A stretch of 64,000 nt of DNA from Muricea muricata (taxonomy: Eukaryota > Cnidaria > Anthozoa > Malacalcyonacea > Plexauridae): assembly GCA_963855995.1 (NCBI GenBank), contig OY979720.1, forward strand, positions 4,342,501-4,406,500, read 5' to 3'. Below the pieces are notes generated by a model, which made no database searches, was not told where the DNA came from, and saw nothing but the letters and a program-made list of their open reading frames with translations. This document shows, piece by piece, positions 38,101 to 49,265 of this stretch; position 1 is the first letter of the stretch, and each line of letters begins with the position of its first letter. The translations under genes and the position numbers were made by a program.

Positions 38101-40053
38101 TGATCATCTCCAGAGAGAGACGTAACACGATTGAAACAAGCTTAATACTGCCATAAGATAACTTGTCAAATTTTGTAAACCCAGTCTTAATGCTGCTTCA
38201 ACTTAAGGTACCCACCGAGCACCAACAGGGAAGTACTGGTAACCAGGTGTGGCTAACTTCATAACATTCCTAACACTACACCCAACCTTATCCCTAGCCT
38301 GGATCCTAACCCAGGCGTAGCTAATGCTCCACCTAAAACTAACCCTGAGTTTCAGTTGAAAACCCGACTCTTGCCCTTAACTCATTATCCTTGAGCCAGT
38401 TGCTATAGGGTATTGTAGGTCGGATTATTCCCAACAGTGAATTTTTCGGTGCATTAATTAAATTTCATTATCACCAGCTTACACATTCGGAAATCTGTAA
38501 AATAACACGCGTGAGAAGTCGTGTTAGCGCATCACTAGCAGCCATGCCGGAGGGCATCGGTAGAACCGGGCAGACACAATTTAAACACTGACGACATCCA
38601 TAGTCGGGGCATCTATCACCCGAGACAACTTTACCCTGTGTTGATATGATAACATAGAAACCAACATAACCAGAAAAACCCGCAACTTTTTTATTGACTC
38701 CGTGTGGTGCAGATAACTTAAACCTTGTGCCTGGAGACCGAGACAAACTTTTCACATGGACAAAACTTCTCCCCTCTACAGGGTTACCATCTCTCGTAAA
38801 CAGAGTGATCTGTGTTCCTACACTACTCGTCGAGAATTTCCCATGTAAACACTTGCGTTGTAAGTGCTATATATAACATAAACGCAAATTTGTCTTGTCC
38901 ATTTGTCACGCCATCATATACACAGCTAGGCTCATAGATGGTCTTAGGAAATGCGAAGGAGAAAGGCAATCCATGTCAGGCTTCATTAGCATGAAAACAT
39001 TTGTATAAAAGGTCTATTGAATTGCGAATAAAATTCCAGGCTAGTCAGATATAGAACATTGACGCTATATTACCCTCTTAAGAATTTTTACTCTGACCTT
39101 TCTACGATCACACTAAGCAGCGGAACTCGAAATCATTTGCAAATGTCGCAAATTAGTGGTAGACAGTTTCCGTGTGGCCGTACGGCGAAGTTGCGAACGA
39201 ACCTTCATGGTAACAATGTCTTCGTTACGTTTGTTGATATCTTTCTTCCAGTTAATTTTGGGTAACTTTTAAAAACGAAGGCAAAAAATTAACGGCTACG
39301 CGAGTATAGACACTATAATGGGTTTAATGATAGGCTAGTGACCATGCACCTCTTGTTGGAAAATATTTTGTTAAAATCTTCGAAGATTTTTTGTTTGAAA
39401 TGCGAACTAGTCTAGAGCGAAGGTATGTATGTACCTCTAATGCTGCGTGTTGATTTATTCGATGCGAATTTTAGGCACTTTGTCTTTTCGCCAAGCCCAG
39501 TGAACGTGGTTATTCAAGACATTCAACCATGCATCCGCGGGGTTAAGCTCGCGTTATAGGCCTCCTAAAGCTGATCTAATTAATTAATTTAGCTTCATTT
39601 CCTTGATGTTTGTGTTAAAAGACGTTTACAAAGGTTTATAGCTACGTAAACTTTAAAGCCAGCATTCCAAAGGGTTATTTATAGGAATTAGGAGTGAATG
39701 TTGTTATCACTTTCGGATGTTTGACGTGCAGAATGACAGTTTTGCCGCAAAGTAGATATTCCAGTGGAAACTCTGTTATAAACGCTCAACAGAGGAAACA
39801 GACAGCAATACTTTCCGTGGTGGGAGGCAGGAAAAACTGAAATGGCAGTTCAGTGTTTGGAATTGGTTAGAGTATTATCTTAGACCCTTACCTTCATCAA
39901 ACGCATCCCACAATCCATAATTTCCCGTCTTTCTTTCACCAAATGCCGAATGTCTCTGACATTTTTGTCCCGTAAGTTTTGCACCCATTTTCCGGTCATT
40001 TCGCACAGCTGAAGCGACAAAACCTCCACATGAAGAACGCTTTTTGAAAACAT
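20158..40053 (-). CDS. Large coiled-coil protein, 1271 aa, candidate PP1-docking scaffold
   Basis: Seven minus-strand coding exons: 40053-39892, 36670-36586, 31130-31023, 25906-25697, 24556-23231, 22585-20968, 20464-20158; 3816 nt, every junction GT-AG and in phase. The first exon extends 5' to a strong acceptor at 40117, so at least one 5' UTR exon lies upstream; the ATG at 40053 follows an in-frame stop. Residues 1-54 are helical (VLHVEVLSLQLCEMTGKW). Residues about 55-150 are Ser/acidic and likely disordered. Residues about 190-1150 are almost continuous heptad coiled coil (LEEENRRLR, LRHKIETLE). The C-terminal 100 residues are Ser/His-rich. An RVTF motif (713-716) and GILK (1249-1252) match the RVxF and SILK docking motifs for protein phosphatase 1. 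DSGHHS (1202-1207) fits the beta-TrCP degron DSGxxS. I cannot name the family; a centrosomal or cytoskeletal role is a guess from shape alone. Confidence 0.75.
24777..25386. repeat. Duplicated segment A, copy 1 (~610 bp)
   Basis: About 95% identical in direct orientation to 26950-27559. Shared landmarks are CAAATGAAGTCATGGGTACT at the left and ATAGAAATAGGATATG near the right. It lies in the intron between the 25906-25697 and 24556-23231 exons of the coiled-coil gene. Confidence 0.9.
25981..26145. repeat. Inverted repeat element in intron
   Basis: Arms GGTTTCC...ACAAGTCGAC and GTCGACTTG...GGGAAACC enclose paired CCTAAAACAAGACACA and TGTGTCTTGTTTTAGG. It looks like a degenerate MITE. Confidence 0.65.
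26791..26931. repeat. Duplicated segment B, copy 1
   Basis: Direct repeat of 27556-27690: TGTTGGAGAAAA, a poly-G run, GTGTACAAATGCGGTTTGC, then CCACTGAACGAGACTGATAT. The copies differ mainly in the G-run length. Confidence 0.9.
26950..27559. repeat. Duplicated segment A, copy 2 (~610 bp)
   Basis: Second copy of the segment at 24777-25386, now bracketed by the two copies of segment B. It lies in the intron between the coiled-coil exons 31130-31023 and 25906-25697. Confidence 0.9.
27556..27690. repeat. Duplicated segment B, copy 2
   Basis: Directly abuts the right end of segment A copy 2, giving the order B-A-B. The G-run is longer than in copy 1. Confidence 0.9.
27850..31022 (-). other. Coiled-coil gene intron, no further signal
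   Basis: 3.2 kb of AT-rich intron. The flanking exons join directly in phase 1. I see no additional exon with conserved content, no RNA gene and no strong inverted repeat. Confidence 0.45.
31131..36585 (-). other. 5.5-kb intron of the coiled-coil gene
   Basis: The flanking exons join in phase 1 (Q then A at the junction). An open frame at 32551-32844 was considered and not accepted. Nothing else recognisable is present. Confidence 0.45.
36671..39891 (-). other. First coding intron of the coiled-coil gene
   Basis: 3.2 kb between the first and second coding exons. It contains a coding-like minus-strand segment at 38471-38866 that is not in the gene model. The rest shows nothing recognisable. 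Confidence 0.45.
38471..38866 (-). pseudogene. Coding-like exon or gene fragment nested in an intron
   Basis: A minus-strand frame stays open from a possible acceptor (ATATATAG, ending at 38867) to TGA at 38471-38473, about 131 codons. The translation looks like real protein: alternating beta-strand segments such as GTQITLFTRDGNPVEGRS and SGYVGFYVIISTQGKVV, then a cysteine cluster CPDYGCRQCLNCVCP. It resembles an Ig/filamin-type strand pattern, but I cannot assign a family. It lies on the same strand as the host gene, but joining it in would end the host protein at its stop. It may be the last exon of an alternative transcript, a nested gene, or a fragment left by duplication. Confidence 0.35.
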
Positions 40054-40116
40054 TCTAGCATTCCACTTCAAAGAATCTTTTTGTTGACACAGTCACAAGC
40101 GTCTTCTCTTATCAAT

Positions 40117-43100
40117 CTGAGAACAGAACAGGCAAATTAAAGATTTGTAATTGCTCTTATAATATAGCCCTTAGCTTACTGGTTCTGGCCAGGCCTGGTT
40201 TCTGATAGAACAACAAATTAAGCATAAGAGAACGAGCCTCTTACGCACGCATGCACGCATTTATCAGGAAATCTGAAACATTTAAATGGCATTATGCATT
40301 GCATTGATATTGATCTGATGCAGTTTAAAAATTCCGCTTTTCTTATCTGTTTCTGATATAACCCAGCACCCTTCCGGCTGTCTTTCGGACGCCAAACATA
40401 ATTGTAGCTTTACAAAAACAAACTGTAAACGGAAAATAAACAAGGTACATGCCAACGTGGTACTGTATGTTCGTCATCCTAACTTTGTTAAAACTCTCAA
40501 AATCGATCTCTGTACCTCCTAAAATCTTGTGGAAATGTAAGTATAGGTGGGTGGGTGTCATGTATTATAAGAGAGTGTGACGAACACGAAAATGAACCTA
40601 ATGGTGATTGAAAGCTATCTGATTCAGAAGCACCTTTGGAAGCCAAGTTACGACTAAGGGACAGTTTGGACAATTTCCTATTTCACCCTGTGAGGACACC
40701 GAAGTAAATACCTGGAGAAAACCTATGACAGAAGTTAGCTGGATTTTTTTTTCAAATATAGGCAGGCAACGAGACGTACCCGCAATTTCTAATGCATGAG
40801 TATCTCTCAACATTGAGCAAGCCCCCTATACTGTGACAAGCCCTACGTCACGCAATGCCAAGTAGCTTTCGTCATAGTCAGTGAAAATATATGGGCATTT
40901 AGAGACACTGTTTTTTGGTATGTCAAAGATAGCCGATTATCAAATATATAGCATAACCCTGGCTTTGATGGATATTTTAGACGAGATTATCAAATATTTA
41001 GTATCTAGAATATCTCAATCCATCTCAAGATGCACCGCACCCCCTTCACACTTGCTTAAGCAGGGAAGACATTAATGCGATGAATATCTTCCATTTTGCA
41101 GACAGTTTCCAAGTACAACCGTTAATTATAATGGATCAAAATGCATGTACTGCTACAAAAGAAACAGCGGTGTCTATGCGAGCGTGTACGACTGGGAGAA
41201 GATAAATTTTGAATGCCATTCACGAATGTTTCGTCAGTATGTTGTATCCAAGAAACAAATGTATCCGATCAGCAAGACTTGCTCTTTGGATTGCAAATAC
41301 TACTATCAACATATGTAATTGGCGCGCGAACTACAAACATTCAGTGAAACCACATTTCATGATTTTGTTGTTCGATATAATTGTTGAGATATTAAAAGCC
41401 GACGGAATCCAGCTCGCTATGCATAACTTGAAGAAAATAGCACATGAAATACAGCAAAAAGTGGACTTAATGACGTGTGTGGGAATAATACTTACAATAT
41501 ACGTGGTTGTTTCCTAGAAAAACCCAAGGTCTCGGCATCAATTTTGGAGCAAATCACTCAATTGGAGTTGGCTCTTGAAAGAATGAATCAAGTATGAAGG
41601 GGTCACTTCAACTATTGTGACTATGCCAAGTTATTAAAAAATGTCATTTAGGAAACGCGACGACAACTCATGACCACCGGCAAAGTTATTTTTTCGCATT
41701 CTTGAGTAAAATGATAATCGCGCTATCAGACGCATGATCTAAACTGAGGTTTCACAGCATTTGCTACAATAAGTAAAATTTCTTTGTATAGCGATGTTGG
41801 ACATTGAGTGGGATGATTAAGATGAAATGGGGGATAAGACCCTGTTTGGAAGGACACAGACTGTTGACAGGATAATGGACACTGGGGGGTTGAAACCAAA
41901 GAGCGTGGTTTTGAGAACGATAGCTGAATTAACTGATAACTAAATTGTTATAATTTTTTCAATCCAAGCATTGACATTCTTTGCATTAGCAAATTAGCAC
42001 TAAATTATCTCGCTTACGGTAGTTAGCCACAATTTTGTTAATTTGATAGCATGGTTAACTGAACTAAGATCAATGGTTGATTCAACCAAGCATTGAGATG
42101 AAAAAATAGGCTAAGTTAATTAGTTGGATCATTGCTGCCATGAGGCATTCAGCAGAAGTTCCGAATATTTTCTCTCTCTGGAGTTCATGCAAGTCGAGAA
42201 CTCACACGTACGTATGTACAATTCAATATGGCATTACATGCATTCAATGATCTGTAATAGGGTGTTTTGGAGGTGTACACACTTTTTTACCGACCTTACA
42301 CTTCTCCTCAAATATTTTAGTAATTTGGCTTGTCACTCATTCTGCAATCACATCGCCCATGAGGGGAAAATTCGCCAACAAGAGGTTTACGACTTGCTTA
42401 CGACTGTGTCTTATCGTTCACATGAGATGCGCTGAACTGTATTCGCTGTAAATGTGCAGTGTTTTACTGTTCGAACGAATTTCGTTCCTGATAGTCATGT
42501 TTCAAACATCTCTGGATGAAGTCTGAATGTTTGATATTTTCTATATAATACAATTTCGCAGTTTCTAGTAATTTCCCTTGTAGTGTACTTGTTAAATCTT
42601 TGTTTATAAGAACTATAGCTGGTAGCATATCATTAAGTATACATACATACTGGGACAACACAAGCGAACCTTCATACAGAAGCTATATTGGATCTTCACC
42701 AAAGCTGCTTGACGTAATAAACTGACAAATGATATTGAATGAAATGATATGTATACACCAAGATTTATAAAATCATTGTTGTAAAGAAGGCCAAGGTTAG
42801 CTTGGCTTTGTCGAGTTATTTACCTGGTGCCCGAATTCATAGTTTGAATAGCCACCAGGTTGTTTTTGCGTCAACGATTAACGATTGTTTATTGTTCGAC
42901 AGCAATAAAATCGCCAAAGATTGAATCTTTTTATGTTACATTCATGACAGCATGAAGAAGAACAAAAAATTATTATTTTGAATTTGAATCTTTGTGATGA
43001 GAGACTTACAAAAATATTTCTTACATAAAACTCCCAAACCATTATCTTCAGTTCTGACGTACTTCCTCAAGTTTACTTCCTTATCAGGCGCTTATATAAA

Positions 43101-46100
43101 AATAACATACGATCCATACGGCACTAACTTATACAGTAGTAGTGTCCCGCATTACCCATTACACTGCATTGTACAGTACTGCAATTACGTGTGTTATATT
43201 ACAGAGCTCTAATTTTATTGGGTTTTTTCCTATATGAAAAATTCATAGAGAAGATAACGTCGTATTAATGGCATTAATTATTTAATTTGAGCCCTATACC
43301 GTGACTTGAGCAAAATAAACTAATTGTTTTATGTTTCTGATATTTTGGCATACTATTGGGTTATTCACAACTGTGTTATCGCATCTCATCAAGTCTAGTC
43401 AAAGCTTCATTGAGATAAAAGATTACGACGCAACTTCGTGCGCGATCACAGGCTATAATTGCATTTTTCATTGAGGCAATCTGAAAGCTATCATATTTTG
43501 ATATTTTGTTGTTGTGTCGTTTTTCTTTCTTTTAAAAATGAATTACACGACCTCCCAGCCAGGAATTTCCTACAATCTCTATTAGTCCCCCCCTAGAAAA
43601 AACCACGCCCTTCATTTAGATCACCAATTAAAAGCACTCTGAAAAGGAGTGAGGAACATTAGATTATTAGAACTATAGAAACATGATTGAACAATGTTAT
43701 TCTGCCCACATCTTTCACAGTATTACATTATTGTTGCAGCTGAATCTCTCGCAACAATATTGTTTAATATTGTTGACAACTATGAACAATGTTGGCTGCC
43801 TATTTGAATTTGAACTTTTTTTGTCTGTCGTTAAAATGAGATTGGGGGCATATGGCGAGATCGTTCTCAAAGATGAAAGCGCTTTCCGAATTTATTCTCT
43901 AACATCAAAATTGTATCTTTGCAAAATAACGTTTGGCTTTCTGTCTATCTCAAGATGTTTCCTCGAGTACACTGAGTGAAAAGCATTCAAGAGTGTCTTC
44001 AGTCAAGGAGATCACAGTAGCTTCTTATGGCTTGCTCGATGACTCTACTTTTTGTAGCAGTTTGGTGTTTCTTTCAGCAAGGACAATTAATTCCATTACA
44101 CATGTTTATTTACAATTGGAATATTTTTTCATCAGCGGTACGCGGTATGACGTCATTAGATACGCGGCGCATCTGATGTCAATTTGTAAACAAACTTTTG
44201 TCATTCAACAATATCCAAAAAATATGTCAAAAAGATCAATTTGTTTTTGACGGTTTAGTCGTCGAAAAATATAACTATAATTTTACATTATATCAAACAC
44301 AGTCAAATTTTCTCTGAAGGTTTACCACTGAATTACACTAAAGAATGATCGAATGGACTTTGATGCCTAACGAATTTTTATTGGAAACTTGATCGATCTA
44401 CAGTATTTCTCCAAATCTCGGTAAAATTAACTTCCCTTTGAGGCAGTTGGAACAACCGCGAATGCCAAGGGTAAAGGAAAGCTCTGGAAGTGACCCATTG
44501 GGAAATCTCACGGGCAACAACCCTTGCACTGTTATAATCTTGCTAAGGCAAAAGTTTTGAATAGGCTAACAGCAGTTGGTACTAAATCTATTTACTGTCA
44601 TTGTCCTTTTTTTCTAGAATCATGCACAACATTGCTTTTGCTTGACAACTTGTGTGCCTTAATTCGCTTCCAAAGTAATTTCTGTTGCTTGTAATGTAAT
44701 AAACACATCTTAATCAGGGTAATATGCATTACATGTATAATGTACGGCTTCGTGTTGTAAGTAAACATATCACCCGCTAATCGCTATTGTCGTAATAAGA
44801 TTGTGCAATAATCTTACAGTGTATTATCATGCGTCCAGCACTTTACTCTGACGACACAAAACGTATACATCAAACCATAAAGCAGAATTTTTTATGCTCA
44901 GCCTCAGGAACATGGACATCAAATCTAGTAAATTTCAGCTGTATTTACATTGAACACCGACATACAAATGTTACCGGCTGATATTTCAAAAACAAGAACC
45001 GGTTTACAACGAGCTTACCAAATAAACTTTACAAATACAAACACAGCAATATACTTATTACTAGTATACAAAGAACTATCTTGAAAACAAAACTAAAATA
45101 ACCCATTTTAGCTCCTGTGCAATTCATGTATTTAAATTTATTACACTTATCAAACACATCATAATTTAGCTGACAACGAATTTAAATTCCGAAAAAATTA
45201 CAACAGAAGCACATGTGTAGTCGTTTATTTCACCAAAACTTACTGTGTTTTAGCCTTTACTTACCGGTTTTGGATATTCTATCCAATAAACTGGCTTCAG
45301 ACGTCTTGCTAAAACATTAACTTCCCACTGAGCAGAACAAATTATCCGTTACGGTGTATTTATTTCCCCAGACGCTTGGCTACATGAAAGTACGTCCGAT
45401 CCTTGTCTTTCCGAGTGTACTTTTTTTCAGTGAGTTCTTAGTCTTATAAATGGCTTATTATTTACATTTTAAATGCCCTCAGCAACCGGAACAAGCGTAG
45501 TTGCCAAGAGTTGTTTTGATAAGCGTCGAATTCTCAGGCAGGGTTCTTTATAATGACAGCGAAGTACATTGGTGCCCACGTACTGGAGCTTATTAATGAA
45601 TGGACCAAAAGTGATTGGTTTTGTTATCATGTGGTGCTCGTAAAAACTAACATATGACCTAGATTATAGTACTCCGAGAAAGTCTGATCGAACTAAAGGT
45701 TTCTATATACTCCTAACTCAGCATTGTTTTTATTTTATTTCACGTAAACATGCAGCTGCATGTAAATCACATGAGCAATTCATCAAATAAATAGTCAAAC
45801 AAAACCTTTATTGGTAACTGTTACATTTCACCTCAGCAGAAATTTCATTGCATTTTTAAAACAATTATTTATTATGATAGTTGTTTTCGTAGTCACATAC
45901 CCTGTAGTCCAATTTCACAAAAAAGATGATTTCGACATAATTTAAAATCTTTTCTATTACTCCAAAATATTTTTACGAGTTCTTTTTACGAGCCAATATA
46001 GCCATCATCATGTAATTTAAAAAAGAAAACCGACACGGTATTATTTCAATACCAAAAATTGAAAATAAAAATGACTTAACGGATGCCATGGAGAACGCAG

Positions 46101-46850
46101 CATGCATTGCCATCATGAAATTATAGATGAATTCTTCATGTGAATGTCTTTACTCTCTACTAGTTGTTTTAACAGATGACACGGGTTAGGGAACTAATCT
46201 ACAATGAAGATACATTATTCGACATCGTTCATACTCAATAAAGACATTTCCCATTTGCTCCTAACAAAAAGAATTTTTAAAAATCGCCCATGCAAGAGTT
46301 CAAGCGAAAGCCAGCGAGCTTCCCTGTTGCTAATATCCAGTTTTCCAGCTGTGCAAGTACCCTTTTAATCTAATATTTTTATTGAACAACAGCCATATAT
46401 GTATGGGTAAGTTTGTCCGGTGTTGATACTGTGGTACTGGATTACTTTATCTGGCTATATATAATGGTTAAAAGGTAGGAAAAACAATGTTATAAAAAAT
46501 ATTTTCCCAATTTGCGTTTGGTTGAGATTAATTTTTACATCATGTATACATTGAGAGTGATAGCCAGCTTTTCCAGGCAATTACAAATGATTTTAAACAA
46601 CATAAGATTGTCATAACATAAAATATAAACATTTATATCAAAACTGTTGTTTTATTTTAGTTACGAAGAGTGTTCAGTTGGCGCTTCTTCGTACAAAAGT
46701 AAATAAAGTCAACAGAAATAGCTAAACCTGCGAACGGGCAGTTTGTAACTCAAACATCAAACAGGGACAAGTCACCACACCGATAACACATGCCAATTAC
46801 TGCGTGCTTGCATTACCTATTTCCCTGTAAGGGGAACCGGTTACACTTAT
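40117..46850. other. Gene-poor intergenic DNA upstream of the coiled-coil gene
   Basis: About 6.7 kb with no convincing coding exon on either strand. It should hold the promoter and 5' UTR exon(s) of the coiled-coil gene, because the ATG exon begins with a splice acceptor at 40117. No core promoter was identified. Confidence 0.4.
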
Positions 46851-46869
46851 CCATGACAGGAATAGTACA

Positions 46870-46922
46870 GTCACAAAATAAGAACGACCAATCAAAGTCG
46901 TCGTTCTTATAAGAACGACCAA
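46870..46922. repeat. Short inverted/direct repeat of AAGAACGACCAATC
   Basis: AAGAACGACCAATC occurs twice, at both ends, separated by GTCGTCGTTCTTAT, which pairs with either copy. It can form a small hairpin. Confidence 0.6.
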
Positions 46923-47095
46923 TCCATTATTTCGGATGTATTAGCGGGTGTTATGGAAGTACAACAGCTGGGAAACCAGAGAACATACGACTTTCTCGAC
47001 TCCTAGATTTGTACCCTTTTAACACACTAGGAGGGCCCACTAATATGAAAAAAAACCCCGGATCACGCATCCTGTAAATCTTAGCCATCAAAGTT

Positions 47096-47330
47096 CGGTC
47101 ATGGCTAAAGGGGATGGACGAGAGGTAGGTTTTCAAGATGGCGGCTGTTTTTCAAGATTCTTAAAACGAGAACGAATCAACAATTATACATTTATAACAT
47201 TCCTAAATTGTGGTTAGGTTCAGGGGAAGGGTCAGGGTAAGCTGTTGATTCGTTCAAGTTTTAAGAATCTTGAAAAACAGCCTTTATCTTGAAAACCTAC
47301 CTCTCGTCTATCCCCTTTAGCTATGACCAT
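47096..47330. repeat. Fold-back element, copy 1 of a local pair
   Basis: The left arm (GCTAAAGGGGATGGACGAGA, GGTAGGTTTTCAAGATGG, CAAGATTCTTAAAAC) pairs with the right arm (GTTTTAAGAATCTTG, CTTGAAAACCTACCTCTC, TCCCCTTTAGC). Confidence 0.8.
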
Positions 47331-47460
47331 CAAAGTTCATTGCCTGAGCTTGGCACTTCAGGTCCAGTGGTCTTTGCGGGTGTAGAAGTAAAGAATTTCC
47401 TTAACGTAAGGAAGCCTACATATTAGAAATGCTGAATTGTCGGCTGTAGTACGGTGTTGG

Positions 47461-47706
47461 TTAAATGGGATGGACGAGAGGTAGGTTTTGAAGATGGCGG
47501 CTGTTTTTCAAGATTCTTAAAACGAGAACGAATCAACCAGACACTTTTAACATTCCTAAATTCTGGCTAGTTTCAGAGTTCTGGTGAGGTTTAGGAATAT
47601 ATAAGTGTCTGGTTGTTGATACATTATCTTTTTAAGAATCTTGAAAGTCAGTCGCTATCTCGAAAACCTACCTCTCACCTATTTATCCTCTTTAGCTACG
47701 ACCATT
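47461..47706. repeat. Fold-back element, copy 2 of a local pair
   Basis: Same arms as the element at 47096-47330, in the same orientation, about 130 bp further on, but more diverged in the right arm and centre. The region from 47707 to 49034 shows no gene. Confidence 0.75.
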
Positions 47707-49034
47707 TTAGTACTTCAAATTTGTCTTTTTCGGTGGCTTTAATTCGCTTCAATAGTGATCTGGGTTAGCTAGCCTTTCATATCAGTGGACAACTGTCACC
47801 TAGAATCAAGCGCACAATCGTAAAGGTGAAAGGCGACCGGTTTTAACCACTTCGCCATGGAAGCCCAGTCTGCCCAGACGATAAAAAACCCCCTGAAATT
47901 TCAGCAGAAGACTTTCGTGTTACACAAGTATAACCAGGCCAAAGCTGAAGCCAGAAAACAACCTTTTTTCAAACGAAATTGGTAGGGCAGAACCTAAAGA
48001 TATAAATACTGACAGCGTTCATACTAGCTTTGCCCTGAGAGTTACTACCATTCCTGCAAGTGACATAAATTTATGTTAATTTATTCCGATTCGTTTTTAC
48101 ACTGTCATAATTATTACGTAATATTTTCAACAATATTCTAAAAATTAAACAAGATCATCCTACTTTTGATTAATAAGCGATTAAAATCAATAGTAATCAA
48201 TGTTATTTCAACAACAAAATATTATAAATAACAGTCGGAACCAAGTATGTTTAATTAAAACATCACTTACTTTTACATTTCTAATATTATAAGCAGCATT
48301 AATGGTCATTTTGGGTGAACTTATTCGACCAGGCAGAGTCAGATAAAATGTGAAAAACTTTGATACAGCTTAACTTGTACAGGGCTGCGACTTTCGCTTT
48401 CCGATGGATGTGATCAGGTGAACTGCATGATTGTGACCATGACTAGAGTACCAAATTATTGTCACTATCTGTTGCATCATTTGCATATACAGTATCAGGT
48501 ACGGTATCACGTTCGATCTTTTCATTATTGCTTTAGCCCTTTGTGGTAACTCTTAGTCTTGAATGGCGGGTAGCATACGTGACTAAGAATAACACACTCC
48601 CCCACCAGAGATGCTGGATCCATCCTTGGTGTAAATTACCCCAACTGACCAATTAAAACGTATTATATTAGTGGCTAACCTCTAATAGATTTGCCGTTCA
48701 TGAAACTCGACGTAAATCATCAACAAATATACAACTTTACGCCTCAGATTTATCTGTTTTATAGACTTGCATGTAAATAACCCCTTAAATCGATAACAAT
48801 CCTATTGTGCACGTCTAATGTAAATACTCTCTACCTTGATGAAGTCTTTTGAAAACAACCAGAATTTGATCAATTTACTATGGCGCCCACTAAGGCCACG
48901 TACTGTATTCTAGCTAATCTGACCGTGAGTAAAAGGCCTGAAACTAGCAACCAAATAGAAATCCATTTTGCTGTTGTTAATCACTTATATCTTTTGTTTT
49001 CCTTTGTGGATCTTGTTAAAACTTAGTAACTGTC

Positions 49035-49040
49035 TTTAAT
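49035..49040 (-). terminator. Candidate poly(A) signal of the PH-SH2 adaptor gene
   Basis: TTTAAT on the plus strand (ATTAAA on the minus strand) lies about 230 bp past the stop codon at 49266. ATTAAA is the commonest variant signal. Confidence 0.35.
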
Positions 49041-49265
49041 AAAGAAAATTATAAGTCTGCCAGAAATTTAGAAACAAAGTAAACTATATTTCACGAGAAA
49101 CTTGATAAATTGGATCGAAAAATGGATTTCTATTTTCCGTGTTTTCAGATCAACTGGTTTATAGAATTAAATATACTACCATAGGATCGCACCTAATGCC
49201 TCCTGGTACGATGTTTACCTCTTCGAGCCATAAATACCAGCAACATAAACTTACAGAAAGTACGT

